Positions 55,084-63,289 of a stretch of DNA of 64,000 bases are shown piece after piece. The notes beneath the pieces were generated by a model. The model was not told the origin of the DNA. It did no database searches and saw only the letters and a program-made list of their open reading frames with translations. The first letter of the stretch is position 1. Every line of letters begins with the position of its first letter. Origin of the DNA: Pseudomonas extremaustralis (GTDB taxonomy: Bacteria > Pseudomonadota > Gammaproteobacteria > Pseudomonadales > Pseudomonadaceae); contig NZ_LT629689.1 in assembly GCF_900102035.1 (NCBI RefSeq), positions 1,984,001-2,048,000 of the forward strand, read 5' to 3'. Made by a program: the position numbers and the translations under genes.

Positions 55084-56028
55084 ATGAGCATCGATCCCCC
55101 AAGCCCACCCGACAGTGACGTGTACAAGACGTTGCTGGAGTCGACCAAGGCCATCCCCTGGCGCATCGATTGGTCAACCATGACCTTCAGTTATATCGGC
55201 CCTCAGATCGAGACGCTGTTGGGCTGGAGCCCGCAAAGCTGGGTCGGCGTGGACGACTGGGTCGCGCGCATGCACCCGGACGACCGCGAGTACGTGGTGA
55301 ATTTCTGCGTGTCGCAGTCGCGCGCCGGCGTGGACCATGAGGCCGATTACCGCGCGCTGACGGCAACCGGCGAGTACGTATGGATTCGCGACGTGGTGCA
55401 TGTGGTGCGCAAGGATGGTGAGGTCGAAGCGCTGATCGGCTTTATGTTCGATATCAGCGAGCGCAAAAAGACCGAAGAACACCTGGTGCGCCTGCAAAAG
55501 CAACTCGAAGAATATTCCTACCAGGACGGCCTGACCGGCATCGCCAATCGGCGCATGTTCGACACCGTGCTGGAGCGGGAATGGGCCAGCGCCCAACGCA
55601 GCCAACTGCCGCTGTCGTTGATCATTCTGGATATCGACTTCTTCAAGCAGTACAACGACCACTACGGCCATATCAAGGGCGACGAATGCCTGCGCCAAGT
55701 GGCGAACACCCTGTCGCAGGCCGCCAACCGTCCACGGGATTTCATTGCCCGCATCGGCGGCGAAGAGTTTATCTGGCTGCTGCCGGAGACCGACGCCGCG
55801 TCAGCCCGACAAGTGGCGCAACGCTGCATGCATCTGGTTCGCCAGCAACAGATCGAACACGAGTTTTCTGCGGTGTCCAACCTGCTGACCTTGAGCCTGG
55901 GCATCGGTACGCGCATCGTCGCCCCGGACAGCCCGATGCTGGATTTTGTCGAAGAGGTCGACAAGTTGCTCTACCAGGCCAAACGCAATGGACGGATGCG
56001 TGGGGCGTCCGCCGCGGGTGAAATATGA
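55084..56028 (+). CDS. PAS-GGDEF diguanylate cyclase
   Basis: This 314-residue protein has a PAS domain (about residues 18-125, with WSPQSWVGVDDWVARMHPDD and the PAC segment ALIGFMFDISERKKTEE) and a GGDEF domain (about 145-305). The active site reads GGEEF in ARIGGEEFIWLLPE, with the metal site in ILDIDFFKQYND. An inhibitory I-site RPRD lies five residues before it, so the enzyme should be active and product-inhibited. It makes cyclic di-GMP in the cytosol in response to a PAS-sensed cue. It is a stand-alone gene. Confidence 0.93.
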   Translation: MSIDPPSPPDSDVYKTLLESTKAIPWRIDWSTMTFSYIGPQIETLLGWSPQSWVGVDDWVARMHPDDREYVVNFCVSQSRAGVDHEADYRALTATGEYVWIRDVVHVVRKDGEVEALIGFMFDISERKKTEEHLVRLQKQLEEYSYQDGLTGIANRRMFDTVLEREWASAQRSQLPLSLIILDIDFFKQYNDHYGHIKGDECLRQVANTLSQAANRPRDFIARIGGEEFIWLLPETDAASARQVAQRCMHLVRQQQIEHEFSAVSNLLTLSLGIGTRIVAPDSPMLDFVEEVDKLLYQAKRNGRMRGASAAGEI

Positions 56029-56054
56029 AGCAGCGTTCAAATCGCGGGCAAAAA

Positions 56055-56086
56055 AAATCCCAAGCGCTGATGGAAACTTGGGATTT
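56055..56086. terminator. Bidirectional terminator after the cyclase gene
   Basis: AAATCCCAAG at 56055-56064 pairs with CTTGGGATTT at 56077-56086 around a 12-base loop, 26 bases past the cyclase stop. It is flanked by A residues on the left and TTTAAAA on the right, and can work on both strands. The following 56087-56338 is AT-rich and shows no gene or repeat I can support. Confidence 0.7.
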
Positions 56087-56338
56087 AAAAATGCATAAAC
56101 CGTGGGAGGTGAACGCCGGGCAATAATAACGACTGTCAAAAGCTGCAACAAGAATATTTTCATCCTTTCGTCGGCTTAATAACGCCGTAAGTCATTCAAT
56201 AACCACACATTTTTAAAGGTAGCCGGGTATATGAATGCTACTTTTTGGTGCAACTACCGTTGATATATCCCCGTGTATTAAATGGCTATAGAACCGTGAT
56301 CGTACTGCAAGTACCGCACTGTTCGTGGTGTTGGGTTC

Positions 56339-56668
56339 CTATTTACGCGCCACTTTATAGCGCACGCAATCCTGGTAAAAACTCTGGCGAATCGCTTCGG
56401 GCTTGAGTCGCGAACGACTGTCGTAGGTCTGCTCGGTGATGCCCATGGCCATCATGCGCATCCACGATTTACTGAACTTGATGGTCTGGATCTTTTGCCG
56501 CGCGGCATACAACGACACCCCCGACAGCTTCAATTCCTGGGCCTTGGCGGCGGTGCCGGCCCCCCAGCTGCACATGTACTTGTCGCCTTCGCGCAGCTCC
56601 CGTGCCTGCACGGCAGCCGCGCCGCCGGCCAATGAGCAGGCGATCAGCATGATTCCAACAGTGCGCAT
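56339..56668 (-). CDS. Periplasmic protein of unknown function (109 aa)
   Basis: This 109-residue protein has a signal peptide (MRTVGIMLIACSLAGGAAAV then QARELREGDKYMCSWG) and a mature helical body with two cysteines (CSWG and YQDCVRYKVARK) that could form a disulfide. GAGGAAGCAA sets ATG 56668 as the start; a GTG at 56680 would add four residues. It is a single gene upstream of nothing on its strand. No family is recognised. Confidence 0.75.
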   Translation of the reverse strand: MRTVGIMLIACSLAGGAAAVQARELREGDKYMCSWGAGTAAKAQELKLSGVSLYAARQKIQTIKFSKSWMRMMAMGITEQTYDSRSRLKPEAIRQSFYQDCVRYKVARK

Positions 56669-56755
56669 TTGCTTCCTCACCTAACCACCTGAAAATGAAA
56701 GCGATTCTGGCGAGGATTTTGTTACAAAGGGGCCATTAAATTGCCTTATCGGCTA

Positions 56756-59257
56756 TCACCACCGGTAGGTCGCGCTCGCCTGCACCGTGCGCTGGGAGCC
56801 ATACCAGCACCACGAGTACGAATAACACGACGCGACGTACTCTTTATTCGCCAGGTTGGTGGCATTGAGCGCCAGGCGCAGGTTGTCCTTGAGGCGGGCG
56901 ATATTCGGGATGTCGTAGTGCACCGCTGCATCGAACAGGATGTAGCCCGGCACTTTCAAGGTGTTGGCGGTATCGCCCCAGGACGAGCCGACGTAGCGCG
57001 CGCCCGCCCCCATGCCGAAGCCTTTGAGGTTACCGTCGCGGAAGGTGTAGTCGGCCCACGCCGAGGCGGTATGGCGCGGGACCGCGTAGGTGGTGGTGCC
57101 TTCGGCGGAGAGTGCCGAGCCTACGCCGATATCGCTGACGGGCGCATAGCGCACGGTGTTATTGGACTGGCTGATGCGGTTGTCCAGATAGGCATAGGCC
57201 GCCGTGATGTCGAGGTTGTCGTTGAGACTGGCCTTGCCTTCCAGCTCGAAGCCACGGGATTGCACTTCGCCGTCCTGGCTCTGGCAGCGCCCGCTGCCGC
57301 ACAGGTGGGTGGGGTCCGGATCGGTGGTCAGCACGTTGGTCTGGCGCAAATCGAAGATCGCCGCAGTAATAAAGCTGTTGCTGCCCGGCGGCTGGTACTT
57401 GATCCCGATTTCATATTGCTTGCCTTCGGTCGGCTTGAACACCGAGCCACCGTAACCGGTGCCCGACTGCGGGTTGAACGACTCCGCGTAGCTGGCATAG
57501 GGCGCCAGGCCATTATCGAAGAGATAGACCACGCCGACCCGTCCGGTAAACGCCTTGCTGTCCAGGGCGGACTGGCTCTTGGCCCCGGTGCTCAGGGTCC
57601 GGGTGCTGCTGTCGGTGCTGGCCCAGTCATAGCGACCGCCCAGCAACAACACCCACTTGTCCCACTTCATCTGCTCCTGCAGGTACACACCCGTTTGCTC
57701 GCTGCGTGAGGTGCCATCGGTGGTGTAGGCCGGCACCGGAACAGCCGCACCGTAGACCGGGTCGAAGATGTCCAGGGTTGGCCCGGCGGTATACGTGCCG
57801 GAGCCGGACAGGGTGTTGGTGCGGGTGTTCTGATAGTCGAGGCCCATCAGCAACGTGTGCTGCAGCGGGCCAGTCTCGAATTTGGCTTGCGCCTGGTTGT
57901 CGAGGGTGTAGGCATCCATGTCGACATCGGTGGCGATGGTAGAACGGCGGATGGTGCGGTAATCCGTCTGCAGGTAGTTGTTGTAGAGGCTGCGGTACTG
58001 GCCTTCGCTGCGCAGGTAACGCGCATTCTGGCGCACGGTCCACACGTCGTTGATGTGATGCTCGAACGCCCAGCCGATGGAGTAGTGCTCGCGGTCGCTC
58101 TTCTCGAAATCTTTTTCGCCGTCGTAGAAATCCACATCGATCTTGCGTCCGGTCGGGCTGTGCAACACCGATCCCCACGCCGGTACCGAGCCGTAGGACG
58201 CGCCTTTGGGGTCCTTCTGCAAATGCCCGAGCAAGGTCAGCGAAGTGTCTTCGTCCGGGCGCCAGGTAAAAGCGCTGGACAACGACTGACGGCGGGTTTC
58301 GGTGTGTTCGACCTGGCCGTCGGCGTCGTCGAAAAGGCCGGCGACGCGGTAGGCATACACCCCCTGATCGTCGATTGGGCCACTGAGGTCGAAGGTCGTG
58401 CGTTTTTTGTTGAAGGTGCCGTACTCGACGCCCACTTCATGAAACGGCGTGTCCAGCGGGCGCTTGCTGACCATATTGATCACCCCGCTCGGCGTGCCCT
58501 GCCCATACAGCACCGAGGCCGGGCCGCGCAGCACTTCGACGCGCTCCAGGTCGAACGCGTCCTTCTGCGGCAAGGCATCGCGACTCGATGGCATGCGCAG
58601 GCCGTCCAGATAAGTCGCCGGGGCAAAACCGCGGATGGTCAACTGGTCGAGACGCGACGCGGTGGCGCCACGGGTTTCCGGAATCACCGCGGCGCTGTAG
58701 CGCAGGATCTGGTTGAGGCTCTCGGCGTTCTGCGCGCGCATCTGGTCTTTGGTGACAATGGAGATCGACTGCGGGGTCTCGATCAGCGCGGTGTCGGTCT
58801 TGGTGCCCGACAGACTGCGGCTCGCCACATAGCCGGACACCGGCCCGGTGGGGCTTTCGGCCTGGTACGCGGCGCTGATGGTGGTGGCTTGCAACTCCAT
58901 GGCTGCGCCCTGCTCGGGGATAGCTTCCAGGCGGTAGCGCTCGGCGGAGATCTTCAACGCTTGCAGGCCGCTGCCCGCGAGCAACTGGGTCAGTGCCACA
59001 TCGGTTGCATATTGCCCGCTCACACCGTTGCTGTGCTTGCCCCGCGTCAGGCTGGCATCGAATGCCAGCACCAGGCCCGCCTGCTCGGCCAGGCTATTGA
59101 GCGCCTGGTTCAAGTCACCGGCCGGGATCTGGAAACGGCGCAAGGCGCTGCTGCTGTCTTCGGCGAAGGCGGTTTGGACGTTCAGCAACGGCACGGCGGC
59201 AAAAGCCATCGCCACTGACAGGGCCAGTGGGTGCAAGGGACGAGCGAGGCGCGACAT
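56756..59257 (-). CDS. TonB-dependent siderophore receptor with N-terminal signalling domain
   Basis: This 833-residue outer-membrane receptor imports a ferric siderophore. It has a signal peptide (MSRLARPLHPLALSVAMAFA to TAFAED), an STN signalling domain at about residues 38-115 (FQIPAGDLNQALNSLAEQAG), a plug with ETPQSISIVTKDQMRAQNAE and RIEVLRGPASVLYGQ-type sequence, and a 22-strand barrel. The barrel ends YVASCYSYSWCWYGSQRTV...YRW, characteristic of FhuA/FoxA-type hydroxamate receptors. STN receptors normally signal through an adjacent FecR/FecI pair, but none is present here. The exact siderophore is not determined. Confidence 0.92.
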   Translation of the reverse strand: MSRLARPLHPLALSVAMAFAAVPLLNVQTAFAEDSSSALRRFQIPAGDLNQALNSLAEQAGLVLAFDASLTRGKHSNGVSGQYATDVALTQLLAGSGLQALKISAERYRLEAIPEQGAAMELQATTISAAYQAESPTGPVSGYVASRSLSGTKTDTALIETPQSISIVTKDQMRAQNAESLNQILRYSAAVIPETRGATASRLDQLTIRGFAPATYLDGLRMPSSRDALPQKDAFDLERVEVLRGPASVLYGQGTPSGVINMVSKRPLDTPFHEVGVEYGTFNKKRTTFDLSGPIDDQGVYAYRVAGLFDDADGQVEHTETRRQSLSSAFTWRPDEDTSLTLLGHLQKDPKGASYGSVPAWGSVLHSPTGRKIDVDFYDGEKDFEKSDREHYSIGWAFEHHINDVWTVRQNARYLRSEGQYRSLYNNYLQTDYRTIRRSTIATDVDMDAYTLDNQAQAKFETGPLQHTLLMGLDYQNTRTNTLSGSGTYTAGPTLDIFDPVYGAAVPVPAYTTDGTSRSEQTGVYLQEQMKWDKWVLLLGGRYDWASTDSSTRTLSTGAKSQSALDSKAFTGRVGVVYLFDNGLAPYASYAESFNPQSGTGYGGSVFKPTEGKQYEIGIKYQPPGSNSFITAAIFDLRQTNVLTTDPDPTHLCGSGRCQSQDGEVQSRGFELEGKASLNDNLDITAAYAYLDNRISQSNNTVRYAPVSDIGVGSALSAEGTTTYAVPRHTASAWADYTFRDGNLKGFGMGAGARYVGSSWGDTANTLKVPGYILFDAAVHYDIPNIARLKDNLRLALNATNLANKEYVASCYSYSWCWYGSQRTVQASATYRW

Positions 59258-59267
59258 AGGAAATCCT

Positions 59268-59290
59268 GGTTAATAGGGGTTCTATTAACC
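59268..59290 (-). promoter_or_regulatory. Leader hairpin directly before the receptor's ribosome binding site
   Basis: GGTTAATAG and CTATTAACC form a perfect 9-bp inverted repeat with a 5-base loop. On the mRNA (minus strand) the hairpin ends where the AGGA binding site begins and about 10 bases before the ATG. It could be an operator for a DNA-binding protein or a structure that modulates translation. Function is inferred from position only. Confidence 0.5.
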
Positions 59291-59322
59291 ATGACGGCCA
59301 TGTCTGAAAATCGGGCAAGGAT

Positions 59323-59341
59323 GAGAGCGATTTTTATTTGA
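59323..59341 (-). promoter_or_regulatory. Weak candidate Fur box upstream of the receptor
   Basis: GAGAGCGATTTTTATTTGA matches about 10 of 19 bases of the Fur consensus GATAATGATAATCATTATC. It lies 66 bases before the receptor start, where a Fur-controlled promoter would be expected. The match is too weak to be certain. Confidence 0.3.
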
Positions 59342-59405
59342 GAGCTTTTCAGGTGACGCGCCGCCACTCGACGCGGTCGCCTATTCCTGGGGCCAGAGCA
59401 TCAGC

Positions 59406-59843
59406 TCAGCCCCACGCCACCACCAACAATCCAATCCCCAATGCCAGGCACAACGGGGAATAAAAGTAGGTATCCAACCTGGCGAAGCGCGATCCACCGA
59501 CCTTTTTGAAAAAGCCCACCAACTCCGAATCCCCAATTGCCCTGGCAAACATCAGCACTGCAATCGCGCTGATCCCCCACTGCAATGCGCCATGGGACAC
59601 CGGCGAGAAATACAGCCCAGCCCGCAGGCAGACCAGCAGTGCAATCGCCACCAGCCCCATCGCCACCAGAAAGGTGCCCAGGGCCGAGGGTTTGAAGGCG
59701 GGACGTGGCCCCGTGGCGAATTCGCCGGGCAGTTGGGGGATGGCCGCGAGGCTGCCGAGTTTGCCGCCGGCGGCCCAGTACAAGTGCACCATGCTGATGC
59801 AGGTAAACACCCCGACGATCCATCGTGCGACGACAAAGCTCAT
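59406..59843 (-). CDS. DUF3995 membrane protein
   Basis: This 145-residue inner-membrane protein has four predicted helices and the DUF3995 start RWIVGVFTCISMVHLYWAAGGKLG with the conserved YWA-GG segment near residue 22. Function is unknown. The stop is 64 bases past a receptor leader and the gene is followed by nothing on its strand for 100 bases, so it is probably monocistronic. Confidence 0.85.
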   Translation of the reverse strand: MSFVVARWIVGVFTCISMVHLYWAAGGKLGSLAAIPQLPGEFATGPRPAFKPSALGTFLVAMGLVAIALLVCLRAGLYFSPVSHGALQWGISAIAVLMFARAIGDSELVGFFKKVGGSRFARLDTYFYSPLCLALGIGLLVVAWG

Positions 59844-59934
59844 GGCGGTTCTCCCTGAAAAGATGCGAAACAGGATAGTCGCCCTGGGAATTTTTGCCGG
59901 TATTTCGTCGCAGACGGATGCAACTCAACGACCG

Positions 59935-60951
59935 TTATTTCAAGCTCGCCTCAACCTTCTGCGCCACGTCCTGCGGCAACCAGGCCTTCCACACCTCGGG
60001 ATGTTCCTTGAGAAACGCCTGGGCCACCGCCCGTGGCGCCGTGTGCCGCTCGCTCATGGTCGCCAAGGCTTTGTTCAGCGGATCGATCGGAAACTCGACC
60101 TTCTCGAAAACCTGTGCAATCTGCGGATGCTCCTTCTGGAACGGCGCGGACACGCCGATGCTCAACTTGGAGGCCAACGACCGCGTGGGCTTCGGATCGG
60201 GGTTGTCCGCATCCGTCAGCGTCTTCCAGGCCTCGGCGTCGAACGGCGGCTCTTCCAGTTGAATCAGCTTGTAGCGTCCCATCAACGGCGTCGGCGACCA
60301 GTAGTAGAAGACTATCGGCTTGCCACGGCGAATCGACGAAACGATTTCGGCATCCAGTGCCGCCCCCGAACCGCTGCGGAAGTTCACGTAGCTGTCATCC
60401 AGGCCATAGGCCTTGAGTTTCTGTTTGTTGACTACTTCCGAGGTCCAGCCGATGGGGCTATTGAGAAAGCGTCCCTTGCCAGGGGATTCGGGGTCCTTGA
60501 ACACGTCCTTGTAGCGCGCCAGGTCCGTCACGCTCTTGAGCTCCGGGGCCAGGGGCTTGATGCCTTTGGCCGGGTCGCCCTTGACCACGTACTCCGGCAC
60601 CCACCAGCCTTCGGTGGCGCCCTTGACGGTATCCCCCAGGCCGATCACCTTGCCTTCGGCCTCGGCCTTGACCCACACCGGGCTGCGACCGGCCCACTCT
60701 TCGCCGATGACCTGGATATCATTCTTGGCCAGGGCGGTTTCCAGGGTGATGGTCGTGCCGGGCAAAGTGTCGGTGGGCAGGTCATAGCCCTTCTCGACAA
60801 TAACCCGCAACACTTCGGTGATGAGGCTGCCGCTCTCCCAGTTCAGATCGGCAAAATGTATCGGCGCCTGGGCGGCCGAAACCGGCACAGCAGCCACGGA
60901 CAAACCCAGGGTCGTCAGGGACGCGGCCAACAGCGTTCTCAATCCTTTCAT
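59935..60951 (-). CDS. Glycine betaine/choline-type ABC substrate-binding protein, orphan (ProX/OpuAC family)
   Basis: This 338-residue periplasmic protein has a signal peptide (MKGLRTLLAASLTTLGLSVAAVPVSAAQ) and the OpuAC fold. Landmarks are FADLNWESGSLITEVLRVIVEKGYD at the mature start, WAGRSPVWVKAEAEG near residue 100 and VFYYWSPTPLM near 230, with aromatic residues that form the quaternary-amine cage in relatives. ATG 60951 starts the signal peptide; the frame runs further upstream. No cognate permease or ATPase lies nearby, so it must share a remote transporter. The ligand among betaine, choline, carnitine and proline is not determined. Confidence 0.85.
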   Translation of the reverse strand: MKGLRTLLAASLTTLGLSVAAVPVSAAQAPIHFADLNWESGSLITEVLRVIVEKGYDLPTDTLPGTTITLETALAKNDIQVIGEEWAGRSPVWVKAEAEGKVIGLGDTVKGATEGWWVPEYVVKGDPAKGIKPLAPELKSVTDLARYKDVFKDPESPGKGRFLNSPIGWTSEVVNKQKLKAYGLDDSYVNFRSGSGAALDAEIVSSIRRGKPIVFYYWSPTPLMGRYKLIQLEEPPFDAEAWKTLTDADNPDPKPTRSLASKLSIGVSAPFQKEHPQIAQVFEKVEFPIDPLNKALATMSERHTAPRAVAQAFLKEHPEVWKAWLPQDVAQKVEASLK

Positions 60952-61084
60952 GCCTTCGCACCTCGCGATATCGCTGCCAATAGCGCACGGCTTTGCTGCC
61001 AATGCGCGAAGCCTCTGAATAGTTAAGTCAACTCAACTGTAGTAGAGGTTCCGGAAGACAACGGATGTTCGAGGTGGTGGCTGA

Positions 61085-61555
61085 TTACTCGCTGGCCTTG
61101 AAGGTGACCAGTTCACCCTTGCGCCATTTGGCGGCCTTGCCGGTCACGGCCTTCAGGGTTTTGGTCAGGCCTTCCTGCAGTTGCTCGTTGGCGGCGAACA
61201 CCAGCATCACGCTGTGGCCTTCCTTGAATACGATGCCCTGGCCTTCAGCCGAGGAAACGAAGGCGTAATCGCCCAGGCCATACACCGTCAACTTGATGTC
61301 ACGGAACTTCAATTCAAACTTGCCGCCTTCACGACTGGGCAATACCGCGGCGCGGAAATGATCGCCGACTTTGAGTTCCAGGTGTTGTTTGTCATCGACC
61401 ACCAGGGCCGTTTCGGTATCGATCTCGGCGACGTAGATGCCTTCCGGCGTCTGTTCGGTGATGTAGACAAAACGTGATTGAAACTGTTTGACCAACTTCG
61501 CGCGCAAATCACCCAGCACGAATAACGCGTGCATATCCAGATTACTGACTGCCAA
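61085..61555 (-). CDS. Conserved protein of unknown function (156 aa)
   Basis: This soluble, mostly beta-rich protein of about 156 residues has VYITEQTPEGIYVAEIDTET near residue 30 and FELKFRDIKLTVYGLGDYAF near 80. No signal peptide, membrane helix or known motif is seen. The start is unsure: TTG at 61555 begins MAVSNLD, while the first ATG is at 61534 without a clear binding site. It is a single gene; no operon partner is evident. Confidence 0.7.
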   Translation of the reverse strand: MAVSNLDMHALFVLGDLRAKLVKQFQSRFVYITEQTPEGIYVAEIDTETALVVDDKQHLELKVGDHFRAAVLPSREGGKFELKFRDIKLTVYGLGDYAFVSSAEGQGIVFKEGHSVMLVFAANEQLQEGLTKTLKAVTGKAAKWRKGELVTFKASE

Positions 61556-61951
61556 GGAAACGCCCCCATATTGAAAAGAGCGCTGTCCGCCACGGCGGGC
61601 AGCACAAAAAAACGGCCATCACGGCACGCGCACACAACACATTCGTAGAAAAAACTGAAGAAGATTCCGCTGTTGCGCCATGAGACTAGTACAGACATAT
61701 GCGATGTACCTTATGCAAGGTCATCCGGCATTACAGGAAATCACAGGTTCAACGACCCGAGAATACGGGTCGACCAACTTCAGAAAACAACCCTATTAAA
61801 AACGCAGTTTTCAGACAGCCCACACAAAAGTACATACCTGCCAATGGAACCAGCGGTTGGCGGCCGACGACAATACTAAAACAGCTGCACCGCGCAAAAC
61901 TACTCAAAACCCTACAGGCGGGTCAACCGAATCGATCGAAAGGAGCAGGCC
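61556..61951. other. 396-base intergenic region, no gene seen
   Basis: This region lies between divergent genes and is AT-richer than its surroundings, with runs of A and T near 61607 and 61785. It should contain the promoters of both flanking genes, but I see no convincing -35/-10 pair, repeat or RNA structure. Short frames across it lack binding sites and protein-like composition. Confidence 0.5.
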
Positions 61952-62224
61952 ATGCAACGACTCATCGACGACGCAATGTCTTCGCACAATCGCTCTTCAT
62001 CTCAGCATGAGGCTCAATACTACCGCTTGCGCGGCTGCGACGGGTACTTGGATTCAGTTCTTTACCAAGTCGTACCTGCCGGTCGAAACTTTTTCCATAT
62101 CCGTGAAGTACTCAGCGGACGCATAAAAGGCTTTCGCAGCGATCATATCCAAGCCTGCGAACTGGCGAAAAAACTTGAAGCCATCCTGCATGAATCTCCT
62201 GGGGGGATCGTTTCGTCACCTTAA
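61952..62224 (+). CDS. Small conserved protein of unknown function (90 aa)
   Basis: This 90-residue protein starts MQRLIDDAMSSHNRSSSQHE and contains YYRLRGCDGYLDSVLYQVVPAG followed by a helical segment with AKKLEAILHES. AAGGAGCAGGCC precedes ATG 61952, a strong binding site. It has no membrane segment or recognised domain. It is the first of three short plus-strand genes (to 62882) that are spaced by 70-115 bases. Confidence 0.65.
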   Translation: MQRLIDDAMSSHNRSSSQHEAQYYRLRGCDGYLDSVLYQVVPAGRNFFHIREVLSGRIKGFRSDHIQACELAKKLEAILHESPGGIVSSP

Positions 62225-62338
62225 TGACTTTACTGCGCCGCCGACCCGCAACAACTGCCATACTGGCCCGTCCACTGAACTTTGCCCCTCCCCGGGCCAG
62301 GTTTCACCAGTGCAGTTATCTCCAAGGGAAGGCTATAC

Positions 62339-62569
62339 GTGACGGAATTTGATATTGGCGAATTTTTCATCCATGGCGAAGCAAGAGAGGTTGAAGGTGA
62401 GTTTCAAGCGGTGATCGTGATGCGGGCCAAGCCGCCGCTGGCCACAATGACCGCGCACCAAGTGGAAAAAGATCGCTGGTTCAAAACCGCCGACGCCGCC
62501 GCCATGGCGGCCAAGAACGCGGCCAAGGCCCTCAAGAACGCCGTGGATGCCGGAGCTTTGAATTCCTGA
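62339..62569 (+). CDS. Small conserved protein of unknown function (76 aa, GTG start)
   Basis: GTG at 62339 begins MTEFDIGEFFIHGEAREVEG, with GGAAGG eight bases upstream; the frame continues to 62282, but that part is not protein-like. The body has a beta-type half and an alanine/lysine-rich C-terminal helix (AAAMAAKNAAKALKNAV). It has no recognised domain and is soluble. Confidence 0.65.
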   Translation: MTEFDIGEFFIHGEAREVEGEFQAVIVMRAKPPLATMTAHQVEKDRWFKTADAAAMAAKNAAKALKNAVDAGALNS

Positions 62570-62645
62570 GATTCTGCGACATCCGACAGAACTATGCCGC
62601 GTGACAAGCCTCCCATGCATAACGCCCCCTTGCATGGAGAACGAA

Positions 62646-62882
62646 ATGGACGCACCAATCCCCACCCTTGAAACCCTGTTCGCACAATTGGGCCTGGACT
62701 CAACCCCAGGCGCCATCGATGCGTTCATCGCTGCGCATCCGTTGTCCGAGGAGGTGAAACTGATCGACGCCCCCTTCTGGTCCCCCCAACAGGCACAGTT
62801 TCTCAAGGAGGAACTTCGCGAGGACGCCGATTGGGCGATGGCCGTGGACGAATTGAATCAACGTCTGCATCAATCGCGCTGA
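62646..62882 (+). CDS. DUF2789 family protein
   Basis: This 78-residue protein matches the DUF2789 family: MDAPIPTLETLFAQLGLDST, then IDAFIAAHPLSEEVKL and APFWSPQQAQFLKEELREDADW. It is helical and soluble, of unknown function. GGAGA lies before ATG 62646; an earlier ATG at 62634 would add four residues. It may share transcription with the two short genes upstream. Confidence 0.85.
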   Translation: MDAPIPTLETLFAQLGLDSTPGAIDAFIAAHPLSEEVKLIDAPFWSPQQAQFLKEELREDADWAMAVDELNQRLHQSR

Positions 62883-62953
62883 TTACACTGGCCCCGACAA
62901 TCAATATGTACCCGATGCACCGCTATCGGGCTCCCCCACAAAGCGATAGCGGA

Positions 62954-63157
62954 TCAATGCAGGCGGTCTGACTGCTCCTGGCGTAACAGGGCTTGCCAGG
63001 CAGCCTTGCACTCTTCGGCCTCATCCCGGCTGGAGAACGCGGTACCGCGCTGCTCGCCGTTGAGCAGCACGACCCAGCAGGCTTTCTGTCCCTGGGCACG
63101 CAGGGTTGGGGGTACGCCGCTGCCAATCATCACGGCGACATCGACTTTGGTTTGCAT
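62954..63157 (-). CDS. Small conserved protein of unknown function (67 aa)
   Basis: This 67-residue protein starts MQTKVDVAVMIGSGVPPTLR and carries ACWVVLLNGEQRGTAFSSRDEAEECKAAWQALL. That pattern, an aromatic strand then a helix with A-W, resembles DUF2188-like two-layer folds. The function is unknown. The ATG at 63157 was chosen over 63175 because the upstream residues are poor. It is a single gene. Confidence 0.65.
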   Translation of the reverse strand: MQTKVDVAVMIGSGVPPTLRAQGQKACWVVLLNGEQRGTAFSSRDEAEECKAAWQALLRQEQSDRLH

Positions 63158-63289
63158 GGAACGTCTCCACCACATTAGTTAGCTGACTAACAATGCGCGC
63201 CATGCTACGGTTTTCTGCCCGTCGGAAAAAGCTATCCCCCGGAATAGCTTTATTGCACAAGCCGCAATAATTAGCGGCCCGCACCTATC

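Noticed and set aside
53660..59257. Sigma/anti-sigma pair as the FecI/FecR partner of the TonB receptor
   Set aside because: The pair is about 3 kb away, in a separate coupled operon with a CnrX-like sensor, and the anti-sigma lacks the FecR periplasmic domain; the sigma region 4 is not of FecI type.
61699..62010. 103-codon plus-strand frame ending over the 90-residue gene
   Set aside because: It has no ribosome binding site and overlaps the better supported gene at 61952 in another frame; the composition is not protein-like.
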